DNA of 64,000 bases from Hermodice carunculata. Taxonomy: Eukaryota > Annelida > Polychaeta > Eunicida > Amphinomidae. The notes beneath the pieces are model-generated. The model ran no database searches, was not told the DNA's origin, and saw nothing but the letters and a program-made list of their open reading frames with translations. The translations under genes were made by a program, and so were the position numbers. The stretch's first letter is position 1. Every line of letters starts with the position of its first letter. Positions 34,960 to 47,337 of the stretch are shown here, one piece after another. Where the stretch lies: the NCBI GenBank assembly GCA_964020975.1, contig OZ026612.1, forward strand, positions 132,232,441 to 132,296,440. The letters run 5' to 3'.

Positions 34960-36600
34960 ATAAACTTTCTCACATGTTTAGTAAACTTAAGTACCTGTAG
35001 AAATTCAAAGAACCGCTCACAATAAAAATTAAAACAGAATCAGAGATTTCTAGATATACATCCCCCATCTTGCTGTACCAATGTGACCCAAATGCTTGAT
35101 GCAGTGACCTACTTTCTGTGCATGACACATCCTTGAATCCAAAAACATATGTGGGTAAGGTTTCATGATGATAAGTGAAAGCCGGGATACAAAGTGTCAC
35201 AGAAGACAGATTGATACATGTACAGACCCAGGGGATTAGTGTTTACTTTTTAACCCCCTTCTGACAGAAAGGGACATAACTGTAAGCCAGACACAATGTC
35301 ATATGGGAACATCACTTTTGACCAAGATAGTTGACCTAGTGACCTACTTTCGTTTCATGACACAAGCTCAGATCAAATTACAACTGAATATTGTTTATAA
35401 AACCAAGTCACATATCATAAAAATAAGTGGTGAAACCCAAATGTATTGCAGCTTTGCATGATTGTGGTTTTAACATATTTTATTAGGGCAACTGGAAAAT
35501 AGGCATAGCCTATACAAATTCCTCTTGCAATGCATGATTGTATTACTGTGATCAAGATACCTCCCCTAGTGGCCTAAGTTTGTAACATGACAAACTGTTG
35601 AATAAGGCTAAATGTCACTATCATCCAGATATTTGACCTACTGAATTATCTTTTGTGCATGATACACACCCATCTTCAAATACACATGTGTGTTAAGTTT
35701 CATGAATCTAAGTTACAGATACAAGGAGCCCCAATATGGTATGAGGATATATCAGTGACCTAGGTACTTGACCTAATGACCTACTTTGGTGCCTGACACA
35801 CCCATGTCTCCAGATACACGTGTGCCAAATTTCATAATTCTAAGCTAAACTAGATACAGTTTTTCATCCATGGGCAAGACCCTTTATGCCTCTCCCATCC
35901 TCCATAGATATGCCAATATGAAGAAGTAAATTTGCAGTGTTCTACACGACTCCCTTGAATGGCCAGTCACTTGAGGTCAAAATTACTCACACCAATTTAA
36001 ATCCCAGATGTAGTTTCCTTGACTGGAGTACCTAACCTAATTTTGTTACATGACACATCTGTAAGCCAAGAAGCGTGTGTAGTTGATTGAAAGTAAGTTA
36101 CAAATTAAAGGAATTACATCCCACACATTTATTTTCAACAAGGATGCATCGCTGTGACCAAGATACTTGACCTGGTGCCCTACTTATCATGCATGACACA
36201 CCCCTCAAACCAGATACGTATGTGTGGAAAGTTTCATGATTCTAAATCACAGGATAATAGAGCTATGGCCTGACATGAAGTGTATTTTAGTTTTGCAGGA
36301 TTATATCACCATGACCCAGATACTTGAGTTGGTGACCTACTTTTAAGTGACAGGCCTTTCAATCACATAATATGTGTATGTGTGAAATTTCATGAAACTA
36401 AGATATATATTTAAAGAATTGCAGTACACACAGTTTTTTACAAGAATGTATCACTGTGACATAGATACTTGACCTAGTAACCTATATTGAATGCAGCCCA
36501 CCCTTGTGCCCAAGAACACATTTGTGTTAAGTTTCACAATTGTAAGACAAATGACAATAAAGTTACAGCCCCGGCAAAAAGTGTACTGGCCATAAATTTA
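34960..36600. repeat. degenerate tandem element, GTGACCTACTTT family
   Basis: About nine loose units are spaced 140-240 bp. Each has a form of CTTGACCTAGTGACCTACTT, CATGACACACCC and AAGTTTCATGATTCTAAG. The layout resembles the TCAAGGTCA arrays but the unit is different and much older. It runs almost directly into the next element. Confidence 0.75.
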
Positions 36601-36812
36601 GTTCGACCTCCAGTTTCAGCTTCCAAGGTCAAGATTAACAGCAATAAATGAAAGCCCATAGGTATTTTCTATCAATATTTAATAATAACTGTACGTCTAG
36701 GATCTATCATAACTAAGATATATGCCACGATATCAGTCACAGCTCCATGTTGACCTTTCAGGGTCACTCAAGGTCAAGATTAAAACACAATCAGAGATTG
36801 CAAGATCTATGC

Positions 36813-38229
36813 CCCCTCTCCCCAGTTCTGTGAACTTGGGATGTGGATCAAGATACTTGTCTCATACCTTATGTAGGATTAAAACCATGTGTAATGAGAA
36901 AGGGTTATGTTAAAAACTTTTCAACTTATGATAACCAAATTTTCCAAAATGGTTCTGTGGCCTCGGGAATTAGCTCAAGGTCACCCATCTTCAAACTTGT
37001 CTGAGACCTTATGCAGGAATATAATCATGTGCAATATGAAAGCCCTAAGCGCAAAACTTTTCAAATTATTCTGTGAATAGCAAATTCACCAAAATTGCTC
37101 TGTGACCTTGGCAATTATGTCGAGCTCCATCTCTTCCAACTTGACTGAGACCTTATTCAGCACTATAAGCATGTGCCAAAATGAAAGCCCAATGCCTTAA
37201 ACTTTTCATGCTTTGGTATGAAAACCAATTCACTAAAAGGCGTTGTGACCTTGGGAATTGGGTAAAGGTCACCCATCTCTGAACTTATCTGAGATCTTAT
37301 GTAGTACTGTAATCAAATGCAATTTAACAGGCCTATTCTAAAAACTTTTCAAGATATGGTGTCAAAACCAAATTCACTAAAATAGCTCTGTGACCTTGGG
37401 ATTTAAGTCAAGGTCATCCATTATCAAACCTGTCTGAGATCTTATCCAGGACTATTAGCATGTGCAATATGAATACCCTATACACAAAACTTTTCAAGTC
37501 ATCATGTGAAAACCAAATTTGCTAAGAAGGCTCTGTGACCTTGGGAATTGGGTCAAGGTAACCCATCTTCAAACTCGTCTGAAACCTTATTCAGGACCAT
37601 AAGCATGTGCAATAGCAAATCCCTATGCAAAAAGTGTTCAAGTTATCTTGTGAAAACCAAATTCACTAAAATAGTTCTGTGACCTTGGGAATTGGGTCAA
37701 GGTCACCCATCTTCAAACTCGTCTGCGATATTATGTAGGACTGTAATTACCTGCAAGTTGAAAGGTCTATGACAAACACTTTTCAAGTTATCTGGTGAAA
37801 ACCCATGTTCCAACCCATCTGAGACCTTATTGTGGATTATAAGCATGTTATATGAAAGCCCCATGTAAAAAACTTTTCAAGCTATTGCGTCAATAATAAA
37901 TTCACTAAAATGGCTCTGTGACCTTGGGAATTAAGTCAAGGCCACCAATCTTTACACTCATATGAGACCTTATGTAGGACTGTAATCAGCTGCATTTGAA
38001 CAGGCTTATGTCAAAAACTTTTTAAGTTATCCTGTGAAAACCAAATTCATTAAAATGGCTCTGGGGCCTTGTGAATTGGATCAAGGTCACCCATCTTCTA
38101 ACTTGTGTGAGACTTTATTCAGAACTACACATATAAGCATGTGCAATATGAAAGTCCTAAGCAAAACCTTTTGAGTTATCACTTGAAACCTGTCAGTCCA
38201 AACTCACGAACACACATGGACAAAGTAAT
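36813..38229 (+). mobile_element. HINE/pearl-like tandem element, sister of 792-1788
   Basis: It begins TATGCCCCCTCTCCCC and has about nine units of roughly 145 bp with TGTGACCTTGGGAATT, GGGTCAAGGTCACCCATCTT and CTAAAATGGCTCTGTG. It ends CACACATGGACAAAGTAAT at 38229, just short of where the sister copy has its terminal hairpin. A matching hairpin end lies at 41347-41383. Confidence 0.78.
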
Positions 38230-38864
38230 CAGGGTTGTCCAACTGGAGCATTGTAGCAAAATTTTGCTACAAAGCTACGCCAAATAAAGTACACAGGTAG
38301 TTTCTTGTTAATGGTTAATGGTGACCATGGGCCAAAGGTCCACCATAAAGAAGATATTAGCCGTATTTGATTCTATAAGGGAATGGAATGGATATATTAT
38401 TCTGCAAAGAGAAAGTTGAATTTATCTATAAATTGAGTGATTGAATAACATGGAATAGTTCAAGGTTTATGGCTCAGAGTTATCATGAGTATTTGACTCA
38501 TGCTGAAATGTTGCCCAATCCAATGATAATTGATTTACCAAAGCAAAAAAGCCTTGGCTATGATCATCATCATTGCCATGATGTGTTAACAATGACAGCA
38601 TTTAACATTAAATAAGTATAAAATATGTATTCTTACCTAAAGTGTGCCCCACCTCATTGTCAAAATAGATCTGAAGTACCCAGAGACATAGATGGCAAAA
38701 ATTTGGAGAACTTTGCTTGAATATGCAGGCTCCTCTAGTATCAGCATGTGATTATACAGTTTAAGTATGCGAAGGTGATGAAAATAGAAGTTGCTATAGG
38801 TCACTGATATTCAATAGGCAGACTTATGGGAAAACAGTACAGATGAGTGACCTTGACCTACTTG
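38230..38864. other. no recognisable gene
   Basis: Unique sequence with a small palindrome (TAGCAAAATTTTGCTA, 38263-38278). Confidence 0.5.
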
Positions 38865-39632
38865 TGACTTTGAAGTATGTCACATGTAGGTCAAGGTTAC
38901 TTCTGTTTGGCCTAATGACAAAGCTTTGGTGCAAATGCAATAAACAGAGATATCATGGCCAGGCCATTTTCCTTCAATGCAGCACTGAGACCTAAATATG
39001 TGACCCAGTGACCTAGTTTTCACTAGGTGTCTGAGGCATCCTTAGGACCAACAATCATAAATAATTGGTGCCACTTACAATGAGTAATTTCATATATGGA
39101 GATATCATGGTAAGGCCATTTTTCTTCAATGCAGCACTGAGACCTAAATATGTGACCCAGTGACCTAGTTTTCACTAGGTGTCTGAAGCATCCTTTGGAC
39201 CAACAATCATAAATAATTGGTGCCACTTACAATGAGTAATTTAATACACGGAGATATCATGGTATGGCCATTTTTCTTTAATGCAGCATTGCGACTTAAA
39301 TATGTGACCTAGTGACCAAGTTTTTTACAGGTGTCTGATGCATTCCTTAGGACCACCTGTCATAAATGACTGATGAAGCTACATTCAACATTTAAGTTTT
39401 GTGTTAAGGCAGATTTTTCTTCAATGTAGTACTGTGACCTAAATATGTGACCTAGTGACCTTCTTTCAAATAGGCACCTGAAACACCGCAATGGCCAACT
39501 GTGATACAAATTTGGTCTCTGTGAAGTCAGTAATTTTGGAGATATGGAGGTAACAAGGCATGGACAGACAAACAGACAGACGCGAAGGTGATGACAGTAT
39601 CCCTCCGGCTTATATGGGTCAAGGGGTAAAAA
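38865..39632 (+). mobile_element. HINE-like tandem element, second family, degraded copy
   Basis: Four or so units of about 165-170 bp match 10134-10783 (GGTCAAGGTTACTTCTGTTT, GATATCATGG, TTTTCTTCAATGCAGCACTG). The right end keeps GACAGACAAACAGACAGACG and a decayed hairpin (TATCCCTCCGG ... CAAGGGGTA). The left inverted end is not found. Confidence 0.72.
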
Positions 39633-39909
39633 ACTACATGGTATACATTTATTAAAATAATCATCTCGAATCACCATCGCCTCATTCTTTCTGATGATAA
39701 AGAATTATACTTGTCTCAAAATACATTTCCTGATATTATGACCAGTACCACAATACTTCAACATTTCTGCCTCCCCAACATTCTCACCACATTTCATCGA
39801 GTTCCATGACAAATTAAGGACCCTAACGATGTCCATAATTTTTTTCACTTTTATTCCATCAATGACTTTTAAAAATTAGGTTAAAGGTCATTCATTGAGT
39901 ATAACACAT
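39633..39909. other. no gene
   Basis: Unique sequence leading to the LTR; one stray TTAAAGGTCATTCATTG near 39880. Confidence 0.45.
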
Positions 39910-41320
39910 TGTTATGAATGTGGGTATGCCTGTTTGTTTTGATTTGGAGAGTTCACTATACTCATTGAGTGTGTACCAGGTCACAGAGTTTGCCTGCTTT
40001 GTTGGGGTGACTCTCAGGCTGCTTGTGAAGCAAGTGTTGACCTACATTCATAGGACTCATTTCATTGTACTGTCTGTTCACATTTCGGAGGTGATCTAGA
40101 AAGGTCAAAGAGAGGTATGGTGTGTGACTAATTGGAAAACTCTGAATACTGGTGAGAATTCTCTGTCTAGATATATAAAACAGCTACTTTCATGACTGAG
40201 GGAAGGAGAATTCTGAGATCTGACAGAAGCTGTGTGGCTTCAAGCCAGGGGGACTGTGAACCATCGTTATTGCCAAGGAGATACTCATTTGTACATTGTA
40301 ACTGTGGAGTGTGGACAGTGTCTTGAGTGGACTAGTATATTTGGTGTTACCCATTTATACATTATACCTGTGGAGTGTGGACAGTGTCTTTGAGTGGACT
40401 GGTAGCTTTGCTGTTAATTGTACCACACTGAAACCAAACTACACTTCTGTAAGTAGGATTTGGATCAGCACCACATCTTTGAGTACCACATTGGAACCAA
40501 ACTGTACCTCTGTGGGATTTGTACCAGACTATTTGGCACCTGCCATATGACTTGGAACTGTGGGACAGTGCCTGTGGATAATCTTTCAGCAGGGACTGGG
40601 ATTTATCTACAGACTGCTTTACAATTAGAGTCTCCACTTTGATAAGTTTATAATTTCATTTACCTACTTTGTACTGATTTATGATTGTTAATATATTGTT
40701 TTTGTTAAAGTTATATCATTGTTGTCATTCTTTGTTGAGCTCTGCTGCGATCCAGAATGTTCAAAGGTGGGCATCATAACAAATTTTCGGGGATCATCCG
40801 AAACAATCCAAGACAAACGGGATCAAATTCAAGACAAAAGGTTGAGTTATTTTGCAATAAGAACATAATGGTTGAATCATCAGGAAAATTCCGGAAGTTT
40901 CTAAATACTGAATGTTACAGTTCGAACTCAACAAAGGATATCTGGTATTTATAAACATAGTTGTTGGTCAATATACAGACAATAGGACAACATATCAATT
41001 GATCCAAGTGTGTTTCTGGCTAATGAAGACTTAACAGTCAAAGATTTAGATAAATTGTTAAAGGAAGACCTGGAAAATCTGGCCAAATACTTAAATTTAG
41101 AAGTACCATCAGGTATCAGGATAATACCTTTGAAACAAAAGATAGTTTCCCATTTGGTTGAAGACGGTTTCCTTGAGGATGAGTTATCAGAGGATAAAAC
41201 TTTGGGACTTCAATGGAATTAGCTAAATTAAAACTTTAGAGTGAAAGAGAAGAGCAAAAAAGGCTGATGAAAGAAAAGCACAGGAAGCAAGAGAGGCATG
41301 AGTGATGGCATAAACTCTGT
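39910..41320 (+). mobile_element. Gypsy-type LTR retrotransposon fossil, 5' end only
   Basis: An LTR of about 872 bp runs from TGTTATGAATG (39910) to CATCATAACA (40781), with inverted TGTTATG / CATAACA tips. It is followed by a leader with the primer-binding-site position, then the start of a gag-like frame (41010-41222) whose product (DLDKLLKEDLENLAKYLNLE) resembles the N-terminal part of Gypsy gag proteins. Protease, reverse transcriptase, integrase and the 3' LTR are absent from the window. The element is broken and old: only its 5' portion remains, and that portion carries a few breaks. Confidence 0.75.
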
Positions 41321-41346
41321 AACCTCTGGTCAGCACAGCTAAAAAG

Positions 41347-41383
41347 CAATTACTATATGCCCCTCCTTTGTAAGGAGGGCGCA
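41347..41383 (+). mobile_element. detached 3' hairpin end of a HINE-like element
   Basis: AATTACTATATGCCCCTCCT followed by GGAGGGCGCATAAT is the same terminal hairpin as 1755-1788. Upstream of that end the sister element reads GACAAAGTAAATTGC. Here the GACAAAGTAAT half sits 3.1 kb away at 38229, as if later sequence had split the element. Confidence 0.55.
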
Positions 41384-42596
41384 TAATGAGAAGAGTCCCA
41401 ATGGGATCATAGGGTTAATTGATCCTTTCTGGTCAGAATATAATGGAGCCAACAGCATTCTTTGGCACTTGAACAACTTAAAATTAGAAATAAACCTACA
41501 CTGTTGATCTCATGCCTGCATATGGCTCACCTACAATTCTCATCTAAAATGTTTTCACACAATGGACAAATTTAACATCCTCAAGCACATAAGATTTTGA
41601 AGCAGTAGGGGTTTTGGCTTATTTGAGCAGCAGGAGGGTTAACAAAGAATATGCAACTACAGCATGGAGCAGTCTCTGTGATAATTATTCTTTTAATGAA
41701 TCATTATGATCCTGTGGCTGTGAGCTATGCTTATCAACCACACACAAATGTCCCATTATGAACATTGATTTTTCTTAGAGTTAGCAATTTGTAACAAATA
41801 TACAGGACTCAATTTAATCTATCATTGGTGAATGTACTTTCTTAATTTGTACCACAATCAAGATTGTGTGGATCCTGTCTGAGACTGGACACTAATAATG
41901 GCTCAATCTTTAACTCTTTCATGGTCTACATGCCTTCGCTACATGGTCATTATATGCAAATCTCTTCAATAAAGGCTTCCTATGGTGGTACCTTTTCACC
42001 AAAGAATGTAAAACATATTAAACAATTCAGCAGACAGTTTTTCTTGATTCTGCAACAACAAAATACAATGGTCTGAATAACTTTCGAACCCCCTCAGCCA
42101 GTCATGTAGTGTCATGTACACATTCAGAATAAAAAAATGCCTGAGGAATGACCTTTTGAATATTGACTGCTGTGACCCAGAAAATTAGATCAAGGTCACC
42201 TCAGAGCAAAGCCATCCAGGGTCTTCATCAGACTCATCTGGCCAAGTTTGAAGAGTACAGACTTCATTATTTTGTTCACCAGATACAGGCCTTGTTTAAC
42301 AAAGTTCATAGAAATAACTATCTATATGCAAGAACTTATAGATACAAGTAGGTATTAGCACATTGAGATATACCACATCCATTTAAGTTTGTTAAACAAT
42401 CAATTCATTCTTGTTTTATTTTGTTAGTCTTCATTACAATATGTTGAAGATCATTAACTCTCTTAAAAGACTAAATCTAGAATTTTGTACTGAATATAGA
42501 TGTAGAAACTGATTTGTTCTAATCAAAGTTTTTCAATAAATGTATAACACATTTTGAATTACTGCCAAACTCTCTGAATTCAGGTGCAAAATCATA
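41384..42596. other. no gene; one stray 145-bp-type monomer
   Basis: Around 42165-42250 a single fragment (TGACCCAGAAAATTAGATCA, AGGTCACC) of the TCAAGGTCA family occurs. Otherwise unique. Confidence 0.5.
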
Positions 42597-42775
42597 CAGT
42601 GGTCCCTGTCACCAGAGACCACACCTACAGCAACAAAAAAGTGGTCTTATGAGACAGATGGTCTTTCATGACAGGTAAAGTAACAGTAGTAGTATAGGAC
42701 TTGGGAATCTGGAAAGCAGTCTCTCACGAGAGGGTGGTCTCTCACAACAGGGGTCTCATGTGACAGGGACTACTG
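42597..42775. mobile_element. Tigger-like TA MITE, copy 5
   Basis: 179 bp from CAGTGGTCCCTGTCACCAGA to GTGACAGGGACTACTG, flanked by TA at 42595-42596 and 42776-42777. Well preserved. Confidence 0.92.
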
Positions 42776-42777
42776 TA

Positions 42778-43619
42778 TTGTATCATTGTGGATAAGTATT
42801 AATTATTGCTTTGTTGGTAACAGTTATCACAACTTATTCATGACACTACAATACACAGCAGAAAGATCACATATGTTGAAGTATCCAGAACAGATCAGAA
42901 CATGCTTCATACTATGACTATGTGATAACTTCTACCAGTTTACAGTGATGTGTCGTGACAATGTAGTAAAAAAAAGGAGTGATCAGTCAAAATTAAGTAT
43001 CATCAAAATTCTGTATGAAGTGGGACTTTGATGAAAAGAGTTGTATAAATGTTCATATGTGTGATTCAGATGTCAAATTGGGCCTTATAGCAGTAAAAAC
43101 ACTAATAATTTAATTGCACCTGCATGAATCAGTACTGATAAATAGTGGTAGCAATTCAGACTGCGGCATAGTTGGGTTTTGCAACAATATAGCCTCCACA
43201 CAAAGATAGCTGAATGGCGTTGTTGAACACAATCACATTATACTTGCAATTAATTTTTTTGCTTGATCCTTATAACCTTGAACAATGGGCCAAGGTCACC
43301 AGGGATCACTCAAGCAATTTCTTTATAAGTTGCTTCAGCTGTCAACAGCTTGATGATTGTGGCTTCATTTGATCTCAAGATAGAGCATTTACAAGAATTT
43401 TCTAAGTCGACTTATGTGTCTTCGAAAATGGCAAGTTCACCAAGAAGCAAACTCATTCAAGGTCTTGATATGGTGCTTCAGATGTGTAATTTTGATGTAT
43501 TATCTTGATTTGGTGAGGAGCTACTGCAGTTATTACATTGATGGGCATAAAGAATTCTACCAATCCCTGTTGGCTAAAAGAGCTGAGCGGCTAAACACAA
43601 CCACACTTTGATGATTTTG
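42778..43619. other. no recognisable gene
   Basis: Unique AT-rich sequence; a lone AAGGTCACC lies near 43290. Confidence 0.5.
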
Positions 43620-43817
43620 CATGACAAAATCAAATGTCTTCCCATGCAACAATTTTGGATAAATTATGTCAAGGTCATCCACTTGCAATTTCAACTTCAG
43701 TTTTAACAACAAATAGTTCTACAAATTCCATGAAGTTTTCTCCAATTCTTGAAGAGTTACGGCACAGAAGTGAACTTCATATACTGTGAATAAAAAAAGG
43801 AGAGCGGTCTCATTGGT
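43620..43817 (+). mobile_element. left end of a HINE-like element, cut by the piggyBac insertion?
   Basis: GACAAAATCAAATGTCTTCC near 43622 matches the left-end signature seen at 25476 and 61995. It is followed by TCAAGGTCATCC and a phrase like AAATTCCATGAAGTT. More TCAAGGTCA-type sequence reappears beyond the transposon at 51640-51870, so the piggyBac may have landed in an older tandem element. This is inference. Confidence 0.45.
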
Positions 43818-43821
43818 TTAA

Positions 43822-45361
43822 CCCTTTAAAGCCCACTACAATATGCAGTTTTGCATAAAAAATCAACACATGTTTTTCTTAGGGGAAAGAAAGGGAAACA
43901 AAACAATGTCAAACCCATAAAAAATTATATACCATCTGAAAGCAGAGAAACTAAGAATTTTTTTTAAATATAGTAAGTGCAATGTCAAGGGAATTTCAAG
44001 GTCATTTTGTGACCTTGAACTTAGGTCAATTTCTGTACGGTACCTCCAAATTTACAAAAAATGTAGCTTTTTGATCAATAAAATCCAAAATATCACACTT
44101 TTCATTGTTTTTTCACTGTGGTTTGTTAAATCAGGATACATGCTGTAAATCTTGTCACCATAGTGCATGAAAAGACACACAGTCAAGGTCATTTCAATGT
44201 CAAATGGGGTCATTGCGTTTACAGAAAAATTGGAAAATCCACCTTCAAAACTCTGAAGTGGTGATTTAGTGATCTTTAAAATCCAAAATACATGGTTTTT
44301 AAAAATAATTTGATGTCTTTCTAGTGAAATTCTGGAAAATGCCATAAATTTGAGTATTAAAGTGACATATACATATTAAAAAGTTGATATCAGCCCCTCA
44401 AATAAGTGTTTCTGTACTTCCTGTATTTGTGGCCCGACTCAGGATTAAGACTTTGCTACACATGGTGTCAGGTGAACTTGGTGGTGCAGTCAGCATAAAT
44501 CTTTATTAACCTTCTGAAAAACCTCTTGTGACATAATATATGTATGATTTATTGTAAAATATACACACTTTCATACTTCTAGTGGAGAATTATAACTTGA
44601 AGGTGATTCCAAAGTCACCAATGCCTCTTGAAATGATGTCGAGTGCTCAAATTTTTAAGTGTTACGTCATTTTGGCTTACACATAGATTTGAGTCATACA
44701 TTTCCCATATAATATGAAGTATACTGTAAAATTCAACTGACTCAAGAGTTCATGCAGTGATTCCATATTATTTATCAAGATGAAAAATTAAATGGGGGAC
44801 AAAAGAAAAAAATCACTTCCTATGCAAAATTTTTAAAGTATCCAGCATCACGGTGATCATACTTGTATCCTCCAATTTGCGAAGCACGTTGTCTTATTTG
44901 AAACCTTGAATGTTATACCTGAACCACAATCCACCACTTTGCAAGACCACTACATGTAAGTCAAAAACACAATCCACCACTTTGCAAGACCACTACATGT
45001 AAGTCAAAAACACATCATACAAATGTAAATGACCACAGAAAAACTGCTTTATGTCTTTACTGAACCTTGCATGTGCCAAGTTATAGACTGAGTCCACAGC
45101 TTTCCTCGGTGCGCTCTGGGCGCAATGCGCCCAGAGCGTGCCGAGGAAAGCTGTTGACTAACTGTTAATGGTAGATATGACATGTTGGTACTTGAAAGAA
45201 TTGTCTTCTCATGCAGAATCTAAATATATAATTATTTTATGGATTCAGGAAAGTAGTAAAGAAATATTCCAATATATCGGTATATGGCATAACCATGGTT
45301 AAGGACTATACATGAAAAAATGTGATCTCCTGGACACAGGTAATGTATATGCACAGTCAAT
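43822..45361. other. 3' non-coding part of the piggyBac element
   Basis: No coding signal. Three nearby GTCAAGG / AAGGTCA words occur at 43985-44030 and 44182-44200. A 52-bp direct repeat (CACAATCCACCACTTTGCAA, then GACCACTACATGTAAG) occurs twice in tandem around 44928-45010. Confidence 0.6.
45060..45240. mobile_element. piggyBac-type MITE relic with the best-preserved core palindrome
   Basis: It begins TGAACCTTGCATGTGCCAAG, a decayed form of the family end. It contains the core at 45091-45160: AGTCCACAGCTTTCCTCGG ... and its inverted partner CCGAGGAAAGCTGTTGACT, arms of about 34 bases with three or so mismatches and a GGGCGCAATGCGCCC centre. The right end is not identifiable. It lies inside the autonomous element. 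Confidence 0.7.
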
Positions 45362-47247
45362 CTACTTGTGCCGCTTGCCATCAAATTCTTGAGAATGCCA
45401 CCTTGCAAAGCAGTTTCTATGGTCGTTGACTGTGAGGCACAGATAAACACCTGCACAGAGAGCTGATTTGCATGTCCAGCTGGTTTTGACCTCCTTCTTG
45501 TGTAGATAGTAGCAAACTTTGCAGTTTTTGCGCTGTTGAACTGATATGGGCAAATGGTGTACATGGAAAGTATGACTGCCAGGCACAAGGTCTGCGTTGT
45601 ACTGTGGAATCTCTTCCAAATCATCTATTCCCGCCAGTTGCCGGATTAACTCTTCACGAAAATCCAGGTGGGAGTAGGCTGTAAAAAAATTAAATTTTCA
45701 ATGAAAGCTGTATCAAAATGAAGATAAAAATCCACAGTATGCTATGCATTGTTAAATTTTAGAAGTATGCTGTATCCAAGTAAGTAAGTAATTTTACTAA
45801 GAATATAAGCTGCAGTAAAATTGATTTTGTTATAAGAGCATAGACAGCTTAAGTTTAAAGTCTACACACAGAAACCAACTGCCCTACCCATACCCTATTC
45901 ATTTTGAATCTTCTATCTTCCAACATTAAATACAAGCCATATATATATATAGATATGATAATGTACATGTTACACTAGGAGGAAAAACATATACATTCTA
46001 AATATATTTGGAGTTACTTACATGGACTGCGTGACAACTCTGGAATATCAGGGTGGAGATTTCTCCAGGCCTGGAAGATGATAAAGCTGTTCAGTACAGC
46101 TATATCTACCGCATGGAAGAACAAGGTCTTCCACCATCTCCTCGATTTCAGAAGAAGATTATAGGATGACAAAAGTTGGTCCGATTTGTCAACACCTCCC
46201 ATGAACTGGTTGTACTGGTCTATGACAGCAGGTTTTCTAACCATGTGGGTCCTCCACTCCCCATCAACCTTGACTTTGCGCCTTGTCCATACCACATCTG
46301 TACCATTACGTGCTGTTGAGCACACTGTTACCACCTACAAAAATGATTTAACCTGAATAAGTGAAACTTGTTGGATAAATTTAATTAGATATAATCATCC
46401 ACTATACATGTATATATAAGTAAAAATTTACATTCTTTTCTCTGTGTAAATTTACCAGATTTTGTGGTTCAATAATTTTATGTAGCTGTCTGTTCACATT
46501 TATATAAGTTTGCAGATTTTTAATCAACAGGTTTATTAATTACCTATACCTGCAATAGAGTTTTATGTATCTCAAAGGTCACATTTTTTTTTCCTGTGTG
46601 AGGATGTGGGATGTAAATATGTAACATGTTCCCCATGATGCCTAACTTTCAGATCACTTACTTTGTTGTCTTTCCACTGTAAGCACAAGACTTTGCCCTC
46701 TCTAACGTATCTCATATTGCCTCTGCTTGCATTGGACTTCCACTGCTCATCTTTAAGTATTTGTGGAAAATGTTTCCTATTTGTCATAGTTGTACCACAG
46801 GCCAGGAATCCATTTTCATACAAGGCTTCGAGTAGGGGAATTGAAGTAAAAAAATTATCAAAGTAGACCCTGCAAAGTAAAGTTTCAGAAAGAAAGAAAT
46901 AGACAAAACCCAAGGTGAAGTAATCTATAATATTCTGACAAGAAATCAGCATTAAATCTTTCTACTGCCTTCAGAACCATTCATAATTTTAAAAGTGAAT
47001 CAAAATTGTGGATGGTTCTGGAGTCAAAAAAAAAAGTAAAATTATGTTAGGCACTATAGAAAAATTATGAATCTCATGTTTCCAGCTGTTATTTTAAAAA
47101 TTAAGTTGCCAAGATTTACTTTAAATATAGCATTGTTGCTGTTACTACATAAATGAATCATCATCATCATCATCTTGCAGCTAGTGCAAAATATAAATAT
47201 ACATTAGGAACAAATTACCAAACCATACCTACTCCTAATTTCAAGAT

Positions 47248-47337
<90 letters not shown>

